Shown here piece by piece: positions 17,046-25,114 of a stretch of 64,000 bases of DNA (position 1 is the first letter of the stretch; the number at the start of each line of letters is the position of its first letter). Both the position numbers and the translations under genes were made by a program. Location of the stretch: NCBI GenBank assembly GCA_028688145.1, contig JAQTYU010000008.1, forward strand, positions 1-64,000, given 5' to 3'. The notes under the pieces were generated by a model. It was given only the letters and a program-made list of their open reading frames with translations. It was not told the origin of the DNA and made no database searches. Source of the DNA: Thiotrichaceae bacterium (GTDB taxonomy: Bacteria; Pseudomonadota; Gammaproteobacteria; Beggiatoales; Beggiatoaceae).

Positions 17046-17822
17046 ATGACTTATAACACGCTGTTAGTCGAAACTCACAATCACGTCGGTTTAATTCGTT
17101 TTAACCGCCCTCAAGCTCTGAACGCACTTTCACCCGAACTGATGGATGAATTGACGCTGGTGCTTGATGGTTTTGAAGCGGACAGTAATATTCACGCCAT
17201 TGTAATCACAGGCAGTGAAAAAGCCTTTGCAGCAGGCGCAGATATTAAGGCAATGCAAGCCTATTCCTACATGGATGCGTACAAAGCTAATTTCATCACC
17301 AGCAATTGGGAACGCATTACCCGCTGTCGTAAACCTGTGATTGCAGCGGTGTCGGGGGTTGCCTTGGGCGGCGGTTGCGAAGTTGCGATGATGTGTGATT
17401 TTATTATTGCAGCGGATAATGCGCGTTTTGGGCAGCCTGAAATTAAGCTCGGCATCATTCCCGGCGCGGGCGGCACGCAACGTTTAACCCGTTTGATTGG
17501 CAAATCCAAAGCCATGGATATGTGTTTAACAGGGCGCATGATGGATGTGCACGAAGCGGAACGGGCGGGCTTGGTGAGTCGGATTGTGCCCGTGGCAGAT
17601 TTATTAAACGAAGCTTTGAAAATCGCCGCAGAGATTGCGAATTATTCGCAACCCGTAGTGATGATGGCAAAAGAATGCGTAAATCGTAGTTATGAAAGCA
17701 GTTTGGCGGAAGGCTTGTTATTTGAACGCCGTACTTTTCATTCCGTGTTTGCCACCGAAGACCAGAAAGAAGGCATGGGCGCATTTATCGAAAAACGTAC
17801 GCCTGAATTTAAACATCGTTAG
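17046..17822 (+). CDS. Enoyl-CoA hydratase
   Basis: This crotonase-family enzyme hydrates trans-2-enoyl-CoA to 3-hydroxyacyl-CoA in fatty-acid beta-oxidation or PHB-type metabolism. The ATG at 17046 is preceded by AAGGAGAA and gives 258 residues starting MTYNTLLVE; the earlier in-frame ATG adds an unsupported extension. The oxyanion-hole segment AAGADIKAM and the catalytic glutamates in [11 protein letters not shown] and [18 protein letters not shown] are present. [19 protein letters not shown] near the C-terminus is typical of FadB1/PaaF-like hydratases. It appears to be a single-gene unit ended by a strong hairpin. Confidence 0.93.
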   Translation: MTYNTLLVETHNHVGLIRFNRPQALNALSPELMDELTLVLDGFEADSNIHAIVITGSEKAFAAGADIKAMQAYSYMDAYKANFITSNWERITRCRKPVIAAVSGVALGGGCEVAMMCDFIIAADNARFGQPEIKLGIIPGAGGTQRLTRLIGKSKAMDMCLTGRMMDVHEAERAGLVSRIVPVADLLNEALKIAAEIANYSQPVVMMAKECVNRSYESSLAEGLLFERRTFHSVFATEDQKEGMGAFIEKRTPEFKHR

Positions 17823-17832
17823 TTTTTAAATT

Positions 17833-17866
17833 AGAGCTGACAGGTTTTTAAAAGCTGTCAGCTCTT
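17833..17866. terminator. Hairpin after enoyl-CoA hydratase
   Basis: GAGCTGACAG pairs with CTGTCAGCTC around a T/A-rich loop about 10 nt after the stop codon. The following tract is only moderately T-rich, so efficiency is uncertain. Confidence 0.65.
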
Positions 17867-17958
17867 AAATCTGCCTGATGCCCCATTTTAAAACTCCCGC
17901 CCCAATCTCCCCAGCACGTTATAATATTTCGATTTAGCATTTCAGAGTTTATTACACC

Positions 17959-18525
17959 ATGAAAAATATAGGTTTATGTGGCAGTCATCGCACAGGAAAA
18001 ACGACTTTAGCAATGGCATTGGCGGAGCGCAGTGGAAAAGCCGTGTTAAAAACCCAAACCAGTGCCGTGTTTGCAGCGCATGGTTTAGACCCCGCGCAAG
18101 AGATGGATTTTAAAACACGCTTATGGATTCAAGGACATATCTTAGCGGATGCGCAGAATTTATGGGAAAATCAAAGCCAAACTTTCATTGCAGATCGCAC
18201 GCCTTTAGACATGCTTGCTTATACTTTGGCAGATATTCAGGGCACGACTGAGGTCGATCATGCAGCGTTACAGGCGTATAGTGCGCGTTGTTTTGCACTC
18301 AGCAATCAGTTTTTTCCGCACATTGTGATTTTGCCGCCTGCGATTCCTTTGGTGCATGAAGCGGGAAAAGCGGCGTTAAATCCCGCGTATATCGAACATT
18401 TGCATTGTGTGATGTTAGGTTTAGCACATGAAGAAACTTTGAAAAGTCGTGTGCTAGTGATGCCGCGTGCGGTGCTTGACTTGGATGCGCGGGTGGCGCA
18501 GGTTTTGCAGAATTTCGCGGATTAA
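17959..18525 (+). CDS. Small P-loop ATPase/kinase (NadR kinase-like AAA)
   Basis: The 188-residue cytoplasmic protein has a Walker A motif GSHRTGKT at residues 8-15 and an ADRTPLDMLAYT segment that resembles the DR lid region of small-molecule kinases such as the NadR kinase domain. The remainder is alpha/beta without a recognised partner domain. A nucleotide or nucleoside kinase activity is plausible but the substrate is unknown. A rhodanese gene follows 95 nt downstream. Confidence 0.65.
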   Translation: MKNIGLCGSHRTGKTTLAMALAERSGKAVLKTQTSAVFAAHGLDPAQEMDFKTRLWIQGHILADAQNLWENQSQTFIADRTPLDMLAYTLADIQGTTEVDHAALQAYSARCFALSNQFFPHIVILPPAIPLVHEAGKAALNPAYIEHLHCVMLGLAHEETLKSRVLVMPRAVLDLDARVAQVLQNFAD

Positions 18526-18619
18526 GAAGTCTAGGTCTTTATTTTACAAAGTATAATACCCTTTGTTATATTAGATTATGCTAATATTCAAACACAGTGC
18601 TTATTTTAAGGAATTAAGA

Positions 18620-18907
18620 ATGAAAATTATTTCAGGTCAAGAAGCTCAAAAATTGGTTTCAGAACAAGCCGCTCAAGTGGTGGATGTGCGTTCTCCGCTG
18701 GAATATCAGCAAGGCGCAATCCCAGGGGCTGTGAATGTCCCTTTACAAATTATAGAAAAGTGCTTAGATATATTGGATAAGCAACGCCCTGTATTAGTGT
18801 ACTGTGCCAGCGGGATGCGTAGCGAACAAGCTAAAAACGTGTTAAATACACTGGGGTTTAAAGCCGTCTATAATGTAGGTAGTCGTGAAAATTACTTACG
18901 TTGCTAA
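18620..18907 (+). CDS. Rhodanese-like single-domain protein
   Basis: The 95-residue cytoplasmic sulfurtransferase-like protein contains the rhodanese entry motif VVDVRSPLEYQQGAIPGAVN and the active-site loop YCASGMRS with the persulfide-carrying cysteine at about residue 63. The ATG at 18620 has an AAGGA ribosome site; an ORF start 42 nt upstream lacks one. It probably transfers sulfane sulfur, in keeping with a sulfur-oxidising lifestyle, but the acceptor is unknown. The next gene, a cytochrome c, starts 33 nt downstream and may be co-transcribed. Confidence 0.85.
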   Translation: MKIISGQEAQKLVSEQAAQVVDVRSPLEYQQGAIPGAVNVPLQIIEKCLDILDKQRPVLVYCASGMRSEQAKNVLNTLGFKAVYNVGSRENYLRC

Positions 18908-18940
18908 AAGGCGCGCGCGGTTATAGCCAAAGGAAATATC

Positions 18941-19771
18941 ATGGGAAGGGGATGGATTTGGGGCGTGCTGTGCCTCTGTTCGCAATTTGTATTTGCGGCG
19001 GAGTCAGTGATTATTTTTAAACAAGAATCCGCAGTTCCCCAAGAACTGAGCCTTTCTCAGCTACAACAGCGTATTCCCAGCATAGAATTAACCACAGCCG
19101 AGCCACATACTGCGAATCGTTTGCAGCAGTATCGTGGCTTTAGTTTTAATAAATTACTGGATGAAATTTATGGCGAACATTGGCGCGACAGTGAAGAATT
19201 GATTTTTCACTGCCTTGATGGGTTTCAAGCCATGATTCCTGTCAGTCATTTTCGTAAATATAATACGGTGTTGGCGTATGCGATGCCTGACCGCGCACTG
19301 TTTAAATTAAACAGCGAGGTTGCTTATAAGAAAGAAATCGAGCTTGCGCCGTTTTATTTGGTGTGGGACACCGAAAAAAATCTGGAAGCACGTAAGCTTG
19401 ACATTAATTTCTGGCCTTATCAGGTCAACAGTATTGAATTGGTGCGTCACACCGAAAATTCTCGCACTCACCCGCCCAAATCCAGTTCAGAAACCGTGCT
19501 GCGTGGTTTTGAAGCAGTGCGTCAGCATTGTTTACCCTGTCATAGTTTGAATGGGGAAGGTGGCGGTAAAGCGCCCGAATTCAATTATCCTGTCAATATC
19601 ACCGAATATTTTCGCGAAGAATGGTTAAAGCAGTGGATTGATGATCCTGCCAAATTGCGTTGGAATGTGAAAATGCCACCCTTGCGAGCGAATCTCGAAA
19701 ATCGTCCACAACTGATTGAAGATATTGTGGAATATTTGAAATTCATGCGGAATTTTAAGCAGAAGCCCTAG
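18941..19771 (+). CDS. Periplasmic cytochrome c with molybdopterin-oxidoreductase-like N domain
   Basis: The protein has 276 residues and a signal peptide (about 1-19, cleaved after FAA). The first 160 residues (LQQYRGFSFNKLLDEIYG, FHCLDGFQAMIPV, FYLVWD) resemble the beta-rich part of sulfite-oxidase-type molybdopterin proteins without cofactor-binding residues. A class I cytochrome c domain (about 180-270) follows, with CLPCH haem site and a distal Met in KMPPL. A periplasmic electron-transfer role is likely. Its TAG stop (19769-19771) shares its G with the first base of an IS, so the C-terminus may have been trimmed slightly. Confidence 0.8.
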   Translation: MGRGWIWGVLCLCSQFVFAAESVIIFKQESAVPQELSLSQLQQRIPSIELTTAEPHTANRLQQYRGFSFNKLLDEIYGEHWRDSEELIFHCLDGFQAMIPVSHFRKYNTVLAYAMPDRALFKLNSEVAYKKEIELAPFYLVWDTEKNLEARKLDINFWPYQVNSIELVRHTENSRTHPPKSSSETVLRGFEAVRQHCLPCHSLNGEGGGKAPEFNYPVNITEYFREEWLKQWIDDPAKLRWNVKMPPLRANLENRPQLIEDIVEYLKFMRNFKQKP

Positions 19772-20100
19772 GACGTGTCATCAAATGGAGATAGAGGGGT
19801 ATTAAGCCAAAAGAATGAGAATAGAAGCCAAGTAAATACCACTCAAGAAATGGGCTGAGCATTTATCATATCGAGTCGCTATGCCTCTGTATTGTTTTAA
19901 CTTACAAAAGAAGTTCTCTATCAAATGACGTTCCTTGTAAAGCTCTTTATCATATTCATTCTCCGAGTCAGACCCTAACACCTTGAATATGTTCTCCCAA
20001 ATCCCTCTTTTAGACCAACGAGTGAAACGGGTGTGCACCACACGAAAATCCCCAAAACGTTCAGGTAAGTCTCTCCAAATACACCTTGCGATTTGAGTAG
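19771..20100 (-). mobile_element. IS5-family element, partial copy B
   Basis: The inverted-repeat end GGACGTGTCATCAAATGG begins right after a TA. The minus strand encodes FGDFRVVHTRFTRWSKRGIW and, after an internal deletion, EYDKELYKERHLIENFFCKL and the C-terminus ending in ASILILLA. Upstream the reading frame extends to WRDLPERFG and then breaks. The second inverted repeat is missing, so the copy cannot move by itself. Confidence 0.85.
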
Positions 20101-20171
20101 TTGTGTGGTCATAACAAATAGAACAAGAAAGTAAGGTATATGGCGGCTATGCCTTATACACCCTGTGCTGA

Positions 20172-20588
20172 CTAGTCTTCCCCACCCACAAAATCGTAAA
20201 AACCATGTGACTCAGCAGTTAATAAATTAATCGGTAATTGCTCACCACAGAAGTAAAGCTCTAAAAACTTAAATGAGGTTTTGTCATCTGTGGTAAACAA
20301 TACAAATCCAATCACGCTCTCTAATTGTGCATGTCTAGCATAAGCAAAATAATCATGTTTCAATTTTCCTGTGTACAAGTCTCCTAGATGGATTTTGCTA
20401 AAATCTGTGTATCCACCCACACAAAATTCTTGAGAATGCGGATCGGTAACATGTCTACCACAACTAAAAGTTCGTCCTGTTACCACTAATCGTTCAAGCA
20501 AAATTTCTGATTTATCCTGACCAAAGACACTACTAAAAATACATGAAAGCGCATCGCGTTCTAATCTAGTTAATTCACCAATATTCAA
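20172..20588 (-). CDS. Small uncharacterised protein
   Basis: This 138-residue protein is not a family I recognise. It starts at a TTG that has a strong GGAGGT ribosome site 7 nt upstream. It has no signal peptide or membrane segment, four cysteines, an aromatic-rich C-terminal half (FKFLELYFCGEQLP) and an acidic end (GGED). It lies with a DUF4288-like and a DUF4279 gene on the same strand, so it may be another small immunity-type or accessory protein. That role is inferred from neighbours only. Confidence 0.6.
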   Translation of the reverse strand: MNIGELTRLERDALSCIFSSVFGQDKSEILLERLVVTGRTFSCGRHVTDPHSQEFCVGGYTDFSKIHLGDLYTGKLKHDYFAYARHAQLESVIGFVLFTTDDKTSFKFLELYFCGEQLPINLLTAESHGFYDFVGGED

Positions 20589-20677
20589 GAAAGTACCTCC
20601 ATTATTTATTACCGTACTTTTGGAATAAAGCCCAGAAGTACACAGTGGAATGCAGGTTTAGGATTTGCTTTGTTGGA

Positions 20678-21043
20678 TTAATCGTCAAACTGTGTGAGCA
20701 AACTATGTACTTCGGAATTTCGGAGATGTCTGGCAAATATCTCAACTCCATGAACAAGTATTTCTGCATCTATTGCAAATATTCGTTCCACCTTAAAAAA
20801 CTCCCACATTAGCTAATCTCCATCCGCTGTAGAATACGTTATCGTTTTCTGTTTTCCTAAAGCTGTAGCGAGCGCGAGTGCTTCTTCACCAGATATTGCA
20901 TCAATCAAAACTATTGACTCTTCCCATAGATTATTTTCACAAAACTTACGATTTCTTAGTGAACGGAAAAGAAGTGAAGCAGCGTAAAGATTATTTTTGG
21001 AAACGATGGTCATTGAGTAATTTCTATGCTTTTTTTGCCACAT
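20678..21043 (-). pseudogene. DUF4288-like gene with in-frame TAG
   Basis: The first part (ATG at 21043 or, better, 21013) encodes NLYAASLLFRSLRN and LWEESIVLIDAISGEEAL, the typical DUF4288 pattern. A TAG interrupts at 20813-20815. In the same frame, translation would continue WEFFKVERIFAIDAEILVHG then VEIFARHLR, which fits the family's second half (WxFxxV...LxxGxEVFSR), to a TAA at 20678. A single base change would restore one protein of about 111-121 residues. DUF4288 proteins occur among immunity-like genes of toxin systems; the function is unknown. Confidence 0.6.
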
Positions 21044-21134
21044 TATCCATAGTTCAATAAGATTTTTTATGGAATGCGGGTTTAGGATACGTGAATTTGC
21101 AAATCCCCCCGCATTACGCGGTGCTTCATGCGAG

Positions 21135-21581
21135 CTACGTTCGCTCTTCTAAATAGTTGAGGTCAAACCAAACATCAAAATGAATATCAATACACAACTC
21201 TCCTAATGTTGACATAAGTTGATAATCAAGCAATGGTCCACCATTTCCTGTTGCTGATTCCCAAAAACAAAAAATGCTAATATCATATCCTTGCTCACGC
21301 AGCAGTTTAAGATTGTGTTTTTTGTTATTTATCATTTTGATTAGAATATCAATATGATACCTTACATCACGAGAGTATATGACATCTAACGTCTTTAAAA
21401 ACCATCCCCCAGTTTTAGTAAAATGACCCTTTCTAAGAAAATCTCCCTTTTTTTGGGAATATGTAGGTTCTATTCCAAGTAACTCAGTAATTGCATTAGC
21501 TTCAAGCTCGTCATGGTAAATACACAACGTTGCATAAGTTCTTGTACAGCTTGGGTAGTCATGAAAGTACGTTCTTTTCAT
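21135..21581 (-). CDS. DUF4279 family protein
   Basis: The 148-residue cytoplasmic protein contains the DUF4279 pattern: an initial beta strand ATLCIYHDELEANAITELLG, the IEPTYSQKKGDF motif, a GGWFLKT segment and a final IDIHFDVWFDLN. DUF4279 genes are frequently found in loci of polymorphic toxin immunity proteins, but no activity has been assigned to them in general. Its lower GC content and the adjacent decayed accessory genes suggest horizontal origin. No toxin gene is nearby. Confidence 0.8.
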   Translation of the reverse strand: MKRTYFHDYPSCTRTYATLCIYHDELEANAITELLGIEPTYSQKKGDFLRKGHFTKTGGWFLKTLDVIYSRDVRYHIDILIKMINNKKHNLKLLREQGYDISIFCFWESATGNGGPLLDYQLMSTLGELCIDIHFDVWFDLNYLEERT

Positions 21582-21719
21582 TTAAAATTCCTATCACGCT
21601 TCATCACTCAACTATAGCACTCAACCCCACTTTTTAAAGCCCTTACTGATTTTATAAGTATAAACAGCTCAAACCCAAGCACACACAACCCCACGCGACT
21701 TTCCCCACAGCCTGACAAT

Positions 21720-21735
21720 TGTGAGGTTTGCGACA
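21720..21735 (+). promoter_or_regulatory. NifA-type upstream activator sequence
   Basis: TGT-N10-ACA (TGTGAGGTTTGCGACA) matches the NifA binding consensus exactly and lies about 43 nt before the -24 element of the sigma-54 promoter. That is closer than the usual 80-150 nt from the start site. Confidence 0.7.
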
Positions 21736-21778
21736 ATTTTATAAAAATAATATCTTTATAAATCAATTAATTATTCAT

Positions 21779-21794
21779 TGGCATACCCCTTGCT
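21779..21794 (+). promoter_or_regulatory. Sigma-54 (-24/-12) promoter of the nif accessory operon
   Basis: TGGCAT-N5-TTGCT has GG and GC exactly 10 nt apart, as RpoN promoters require. It is 54 nt upstream of the first gene, which has a GAGGAAG ribosome site. Confidence 0.85.
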
Positions 21795-21847
21795 TTAGCG
21801 GTTGAAAACCCTGTATTTGTCCCGTGACCCCATAAAGAGGAAGTTCC

Positions 21848-22321
21848 ATGAGTGATTTAGGCTTAAGTATTGCTGAAGGCGAACCTCTGTTAGATACGCC
21901 ATTTGCCAAAGAAATGATCAAACAAATGCGTGCCTTAGACAGCTATGGCATGTATGAATCTTGGTCAAGTGCTCGTATTCTTGCCCCTTTAGTGTTGACT
22001 AAAGAACGCAAGCAAGAAATTCCTGTGATTGGCGATCCTGACGAAGTCACCATGTCCCGCGTCAAAGCCTATTACAACGCCTTAGCTACCTTGATTGAAG
22101 CACAATGTAGTTTGATGGCAATCCCCATGATCAACTTGACCCACGAAGGTTTCGGGCGTGCAGTGATCACTGTCGGCAAATTAGTCGTGTTAGACAAGAC
22201 CTTACGTGACGTGCATCGTTTTGGTTTCAAAACTTTGGAAGGCATGATCGAAGAAGCACAAAAAATGATTGATGCTGCCACCGATCGCGCTAAGAAATAT
22301 CCAGAAGTCGCAGAGCTGTAA
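21848..22321 (+). CDS. NifX-associated nitrogen fixation protein (DUF269)
   Basis: DUF269 proteins are encoded next to nifX in most diazotroph clusters and are thought to help FeMo-cofactor assembly or storage; the exact role is not settled. The 157-residue product shows the family's DTPFAKEMIKQMRALDSYG start, a central EVTMSRVKAYYNALA helix and the ending FGRAVITVGKLVVLDKTLRD and FGFKTLEGM. It is the first gene after the sigma-54 promoter, so it should be expressed only under nitrogen-fixing conditions. nifX itself is not in the window. Confidence 0.92.
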   Translation: MSDLGLSIAEGEPLLDTPFAKEMIKQMRALDSYGMYESWSSARILAPLVLTKERKQEIPVIGDPDEVTMSRVKAYYNALATLIEAQCSLMAIPMINLTHEGFGRAVITVGKLVVLDKTLRDVHRFGFKTLEGMIEEAQKMIDAATDRAKKYPEVAEL

Positions 22322-22338
22322 GTGTGAGGAAGAGTTAG

Positions 22339-22545
22339 ATGAGCGAAGAAGACATCAAAGCTTTAGAAAAAGAACTAGCCAAGCGTAAGCGAATTGCAAC
22401 GGAATGGTCATCACAACTGCATGATTTAATTGAAGACCGCTTACCTGCGGCTTTTGAAGAAATATTGCCATTGGCCCAGTCCACCTATGAAGCCTGTCAA
22501 AGTTGGTCTGAGGTCAACAAGAAATTAAAGGCTGCACAGAAGTAA
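22339..22545 (+). CDS. CCE_0567-type metalloprotein (DUF683)
   Basis: This 68-residue helical-hairpin protein belongs to the small nif-cluster family with a cyanobacterial structural prototype, CCE_0567. Signature segments are ELAKRKRIATEWSSQLHDLI and EDRLPAAFEEILPLAQ. The conserved His (in LHDLIED) could take part in metal binding. The gene starts 17 nt after the DUF269 gene and precedes the nif ferredoxin gene, the canonical order. Confidence 0.9.
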   Translation: MSEEDIKALEKELAKRKRIATEWSSQLHDLIEDRLPAAFEEILPLAQSTYEACQSWSEVNKKLKAAQK

Positions 22546-22572
22546 TTTTTAAAGATTCAGTGAGGGTTCAAC

Positions 22573-22875
22573 ATGTCTAATATTACTGGGATAACACGCG
22601 GCGGCTCTGAATGGGTTCCCGCTTTCGTGACCGAATTAAATCAAGCGACCTGTATCGGTTGCGGACGTTGTTATAAAGTTTGCCCCCGTAGTGTGTTTGA
22701 ATTGGTCGATCGCTCTGAAGTGATGGGTGATGATGACGACAGTTATGACGAAGATGATGACAATATGATGGTGATGGCAATTTCCAATGCACTCGACTGC
22801 ATCGGTTGCCAAGCCTGCGCTAAAGTCTGTCCTAAGAATTGTCACACCCATTCGCCCCAACCTGTTGCGGCTTAA
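22573..22875 (+). CDS. fdxB: Nif-specific ferredoxin III (2x[4Fe-4S])
   Basis: This low-potential bacterial-type ferredoxin is expected to donate electrons to nitrogenase or to cofactor biosynthesis. The 100-residue product has two cluster motifs, CIGCGRCYKVCP (about 32-43) and CIGCQACAKVCP (about 76-87), separated by a highly acidic Asp/Glu loop with DDDDSYDEDDDN, a known feature of ferredoxin III. The N-terminal TGITRGGSEWVPAFV segment is also typical of FdxB. Confidence 0.95.
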   Translation: MSNITGITRGGSEWVPAFVTELNQATCIGCGRCYKVCPRSVFELVDRSEVMGDDDDSYDEDDDNMMVMAISNALDCIGCQACAKVCPKNCHTHSPQPVAA

Positions 22876-22899
22876 GGCTGAGACTGTAAGGAGATTTCC

Positions 22900-23226
22900 A
22901 TGCCCAAACCACAAAAGCATGTTTTCGTTTGTACGCAAGGTCGTCCACCCGGACATCCACGCGGTGCATGTAGTCAACATGGCTGCATGGGTGTGATGGA
23001 CGAATTCATCCAAGAATTACAAAAACGTAATTTGTTGGATCGGATTGCAGTCACGAATACGGGTTGTTTAGGGCCTTGTCAGTTTGGTGCAAACGTTCTG
23101 GTTTACCCCGATGGGGTCATGTATGGCAAAGTCACCCGCGAAGATGTCAAAGCAATCTTTGATGAACATTTGCTGGGTGATAAAGTCGTCGAACGTTTAT
23201 TAGTGCCCGCTGAGGTTTGGGGCTAA
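22900..23226 (+). CDS. Thioredoxin-like [2Fe-2S] ferredoxin
   Basis: The 108-residue cytoplasmic protein has a thioredoxin-like fold with cysteines in an early VCTQG motif and GACSQHGC segment and a later TGCLGPCQFGANVLVYPD motif, which together form the [2Fe-2S] site. This is the NuoE-like/Shethna-type fold. In Azotobacter a [2Fe-2S] Shethna protein protects nitrogenase from oxygen; whether this one does so is unknown. Location in the nif operon supports a redox role in nitrogen fixation. Its TAA overlaps the next start (TAATG). Confidence 0.9.
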   Translation: MPKPQKHVFVCTQGRPPGHPRGACSQHGCMGVMDEFIQELQKRNLLDRIAVTNTGCLGPCQFGANVLVYPDGVMYGKVTREDVKAIFDEHLLGDKVVERLLVPAEVWG

Positions 23227-23741
23227 TGAGCTTACAACAACTGTTCTCCGACGAAGGCGTGTTATTTGGGCGAGATATTGACCCAGAAGTGAATGTCTAT
23301 TTGCAACAAGCCGTACACGCCACAGGGGAAGCTGATCTCCCCAAAGCCGAAGAACTGTTGTGGTCTGCACAACGTCTTAAGCCTGAACAGCTTGAAGTGT
23401 ATATCGCGCTGTACAAGTTTTATTTTTACAAAGGTCGCCTAGCTGATGCAGAACGTGTCGCCCGTTTGGGGCTGGAAATGTCTGCACAGGTGGGCGGTTT
23501 TTCTGCGGATTGGATGCAACTCAGCCCAGAATCTGCGGTTTGGGATCGACCCAATGGCGCAGAACGTGTATATTTATACACATTGAAAGCCTTGGCGTTT
23601 ATTTGTCTGCGGCGCATGAAGTTTGCAGACAGCCAACAGGTATTAGATAAATTACAAGAGTTAGACCCCCTCGACCAAGTGGGTGGCTCGGTTATTCGAG
23701 AAGTCGCCGCTGCGATGCAGGAGCTTGAACATGAACCCTAG
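23226..23741 (+). CDS. Uncharacterised TPR-like nif-operon protein
   Basis: The 171-residue helical protein contains tetratricopeptide-like pairs (about 30-95: AEELLWSAQRLKPEQLEVYI, FYKGRLADAERVARLGLEM; then about 115-155). No signal peptide or membrane segment is present. The ATG at 23226 overlaps the stop of the ferredoxin gene by one base. A protein-protein scaffold role in nitrogenase maturation is conceivable but unsupported beyond context. I do not recognise a named family. Confidence 0.75.
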   Translation: MSLQQLFSDEGVLFGRDIDPEVNVYLQQAVHATGEADLPKAEELLWSAQRLKPEQLEVYIALYKFYFYKGRLADAERVARLGLEMSAQVGGFSADWMQLSPESAVWDRPNGAERVYLYTLKALAFICLRRMKFADSQQVLDKLQELDPLDQVGGSVIREVAAAMQELEHEP

Positions 23742-24114
23742 TACAGAATCTTTGGAAAAACGCATTGGGCAAGTGAGTATGCTCGGGCAAGCGATTTGTG
23801 TCGCGATGGAAAATGAATTACATAAAATTGGATTTATTCACCCTGAAACTTTAATCGGACGCTTTGACAGCGTTGAATTTCAAATCAGTCGTGATCCTTC
23901 CAATGGTGAAGAAGCCTTAAAAGGTGCGTGGCGCACCGCACAAGGGCGCAGTGTCGGCATGGTGATTTTTTACGCAGACGGCACATTTTACGCCGAGCAC
24001 GATGTGGTTCGACCTCATCCCACCAGTCGCCGCTGGTTTGTGGAGGCCGTCACCGCATGGGGCAGAGGGGCACATGTGAAAGCAGAAGCCCGTTTATTAC
24101 CCGCGTTAAATTAG
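23731..24114 (+). CDS. Uncharacterised nif-operon protein
   Basis: The 127-residue protein starts at an ATG that overlaps the preceding gene by 11 nt; a longer frame upstream is a shadow of that gene. It has mixed alpha/beta composition without membrane segments, with conserved-looking pieces such as FIHPETLIGRFDSVEFQ and YADGTFYAEHDVVRPHP and a C-terminal WGRGAHVKAEARLLPAL. No catalytic motif is obvious. Function is unknown; tight packing in the operon argues it is co-expressed with the nif ferredoxins. Confidence 0.75.
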   Translation: MNPSTESLEKRIGQVSMLGQAICVAMENELHKIGFIHPETLIGRFDSVEFQISRDPSNGEEALKGAWRTAQGRSVGMVIFYADGTFYAEHDVVRPHPTSRRWFVEAVTAWGRGAHVKAEARLLPALN

Positions 24115-24118
24115 CGCG

Positions 24119-25093
24119 ATGGCACACCCTCGCGAAATCTATGATTTACTACTGGATAAAACCCGTAGCCCTGAAATTATTCAAGAAATTCTTATCGGTT
24201 TGACCTGGACACTGGCGCGCGTTGGCGACAGTTTTGGCTTGGCGATGAGTCCGCATAGCCAAACCCGCACTTTGCCTTGGTCTGGCACACTGATTGGAAA
24301 AACTTTAGCTGAATTTACCCCATGGATTCGGAGCTGGAATAGCCATGAAGCCGTGGTCGCAATGGCAGCGATTAACGCTAAAATCAACCAAAATAACGCC
24401 GAGCTGCTGGCTCAAAGTATTGTGCTCGATGCCCCAAAATTTGCAAACCTTGCCGTATTTGAACATTTTTTGCCGCATTTATTAGGTAAAAAAGTCGTGA
24501 TTGTGGGACGTTATCCCAATTTAGAAAAATACGCCGAAAAATTTGATTTCCATGTATTAGAACGCCATCCCATGGGCGATGATTTGCCCGATCCTGCCTG
24601 TGAATATCTGCTTCCTGAAGCTGAATGGGTTTTTCTCACTGCGAGCAGTATTCCGAATAAAACTTTCCCGCGTTTGGTCGAACTTTCCCAAAATGCCCAC
24701 ATCGTGTTGCTTGGTCCGACTGCGCCGTGGCTCACAGAATTAGCGGATTTTGGCATTGAATTTCTCGCAGCGGTGGACATTGCTACTCCCGATAAATTGC
24801 GCCAAACGGTTGCGGAAGGCGGCGGGGTGCGAATTTTTGAAAATGGGGCGCGTTATCACATTTTTGATTTGAAGCAAGGCGAATTAATTACTTTAAAACA
24901 AAGCATTGCAGAAGTTGCTCAACGCCGACAATATCTGAAAGATAAAATCGAAACTTGGTCACAAAGCCCAAAAGGGCGTTGTCCTTATTTGACTGAATTG
25001 GATGGCGTTGATAAAGAATTATCCGAATTAGACAGCCGTTATAAACGCTTGTGGGATGCTCGTCATGGACGACCCGCGTTGCAATCCTCTTAA
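24119..25093 (+). CDS. DUF4213/DUF364 Rossmann-like protein of the nif operon
   Basis: The 324-residue cytoplasmic protein has an N-terminal DUF4213-like domain (about 1-100, LIGLTWTLARVGDSFGLAMS) and a DUF364 domain with Rossmann-like fold (about 105-245, GKKVVIVGRYPNLEKYA, LPEAEWVFLTASSIPNKTFP). DUF364 proteins are suggested heavy-metal chelation proteins and occur in metal-cofactor contexts. The C-terminal 70 residues are helical and charged. The gene is 4 nt downstream of its neighbour. A role in Mo or Fe handling for nitrogenase is a reasonable inference but untested. Confidence 0.8.
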   Translation: MAHPREIYDLLLDKTRSPEIIQEILIGLTWTLARVGDSFGLAMSPHSQTRTLPWSGTLIGKTLAEFTPWIRSWNSHEAVVAMAAINAKINQNNAELLAQSIVLDAPKFANLAVFEHFLPHLLGKKVVIVGRYPNLEKYAEKFDFHVLERHPMGDDLPDPACEYLLPEAEWVFLTASSIPNKTFPRLVELSQNAHIVLLGPTAPWLTELADFGIEFLAAVDIATPDKLRQTVAEGGGVRIFENGARYHIFDLKQGELITLKQSIAEVAQRRQYLKDKIETWSQSPKGRCPYLTELDGVDKELSELDSRYKRLWDARHGRPALQSS

Positions 25094-25114
25094 CTTTAAA
25101 AATAAAAACTAGCC

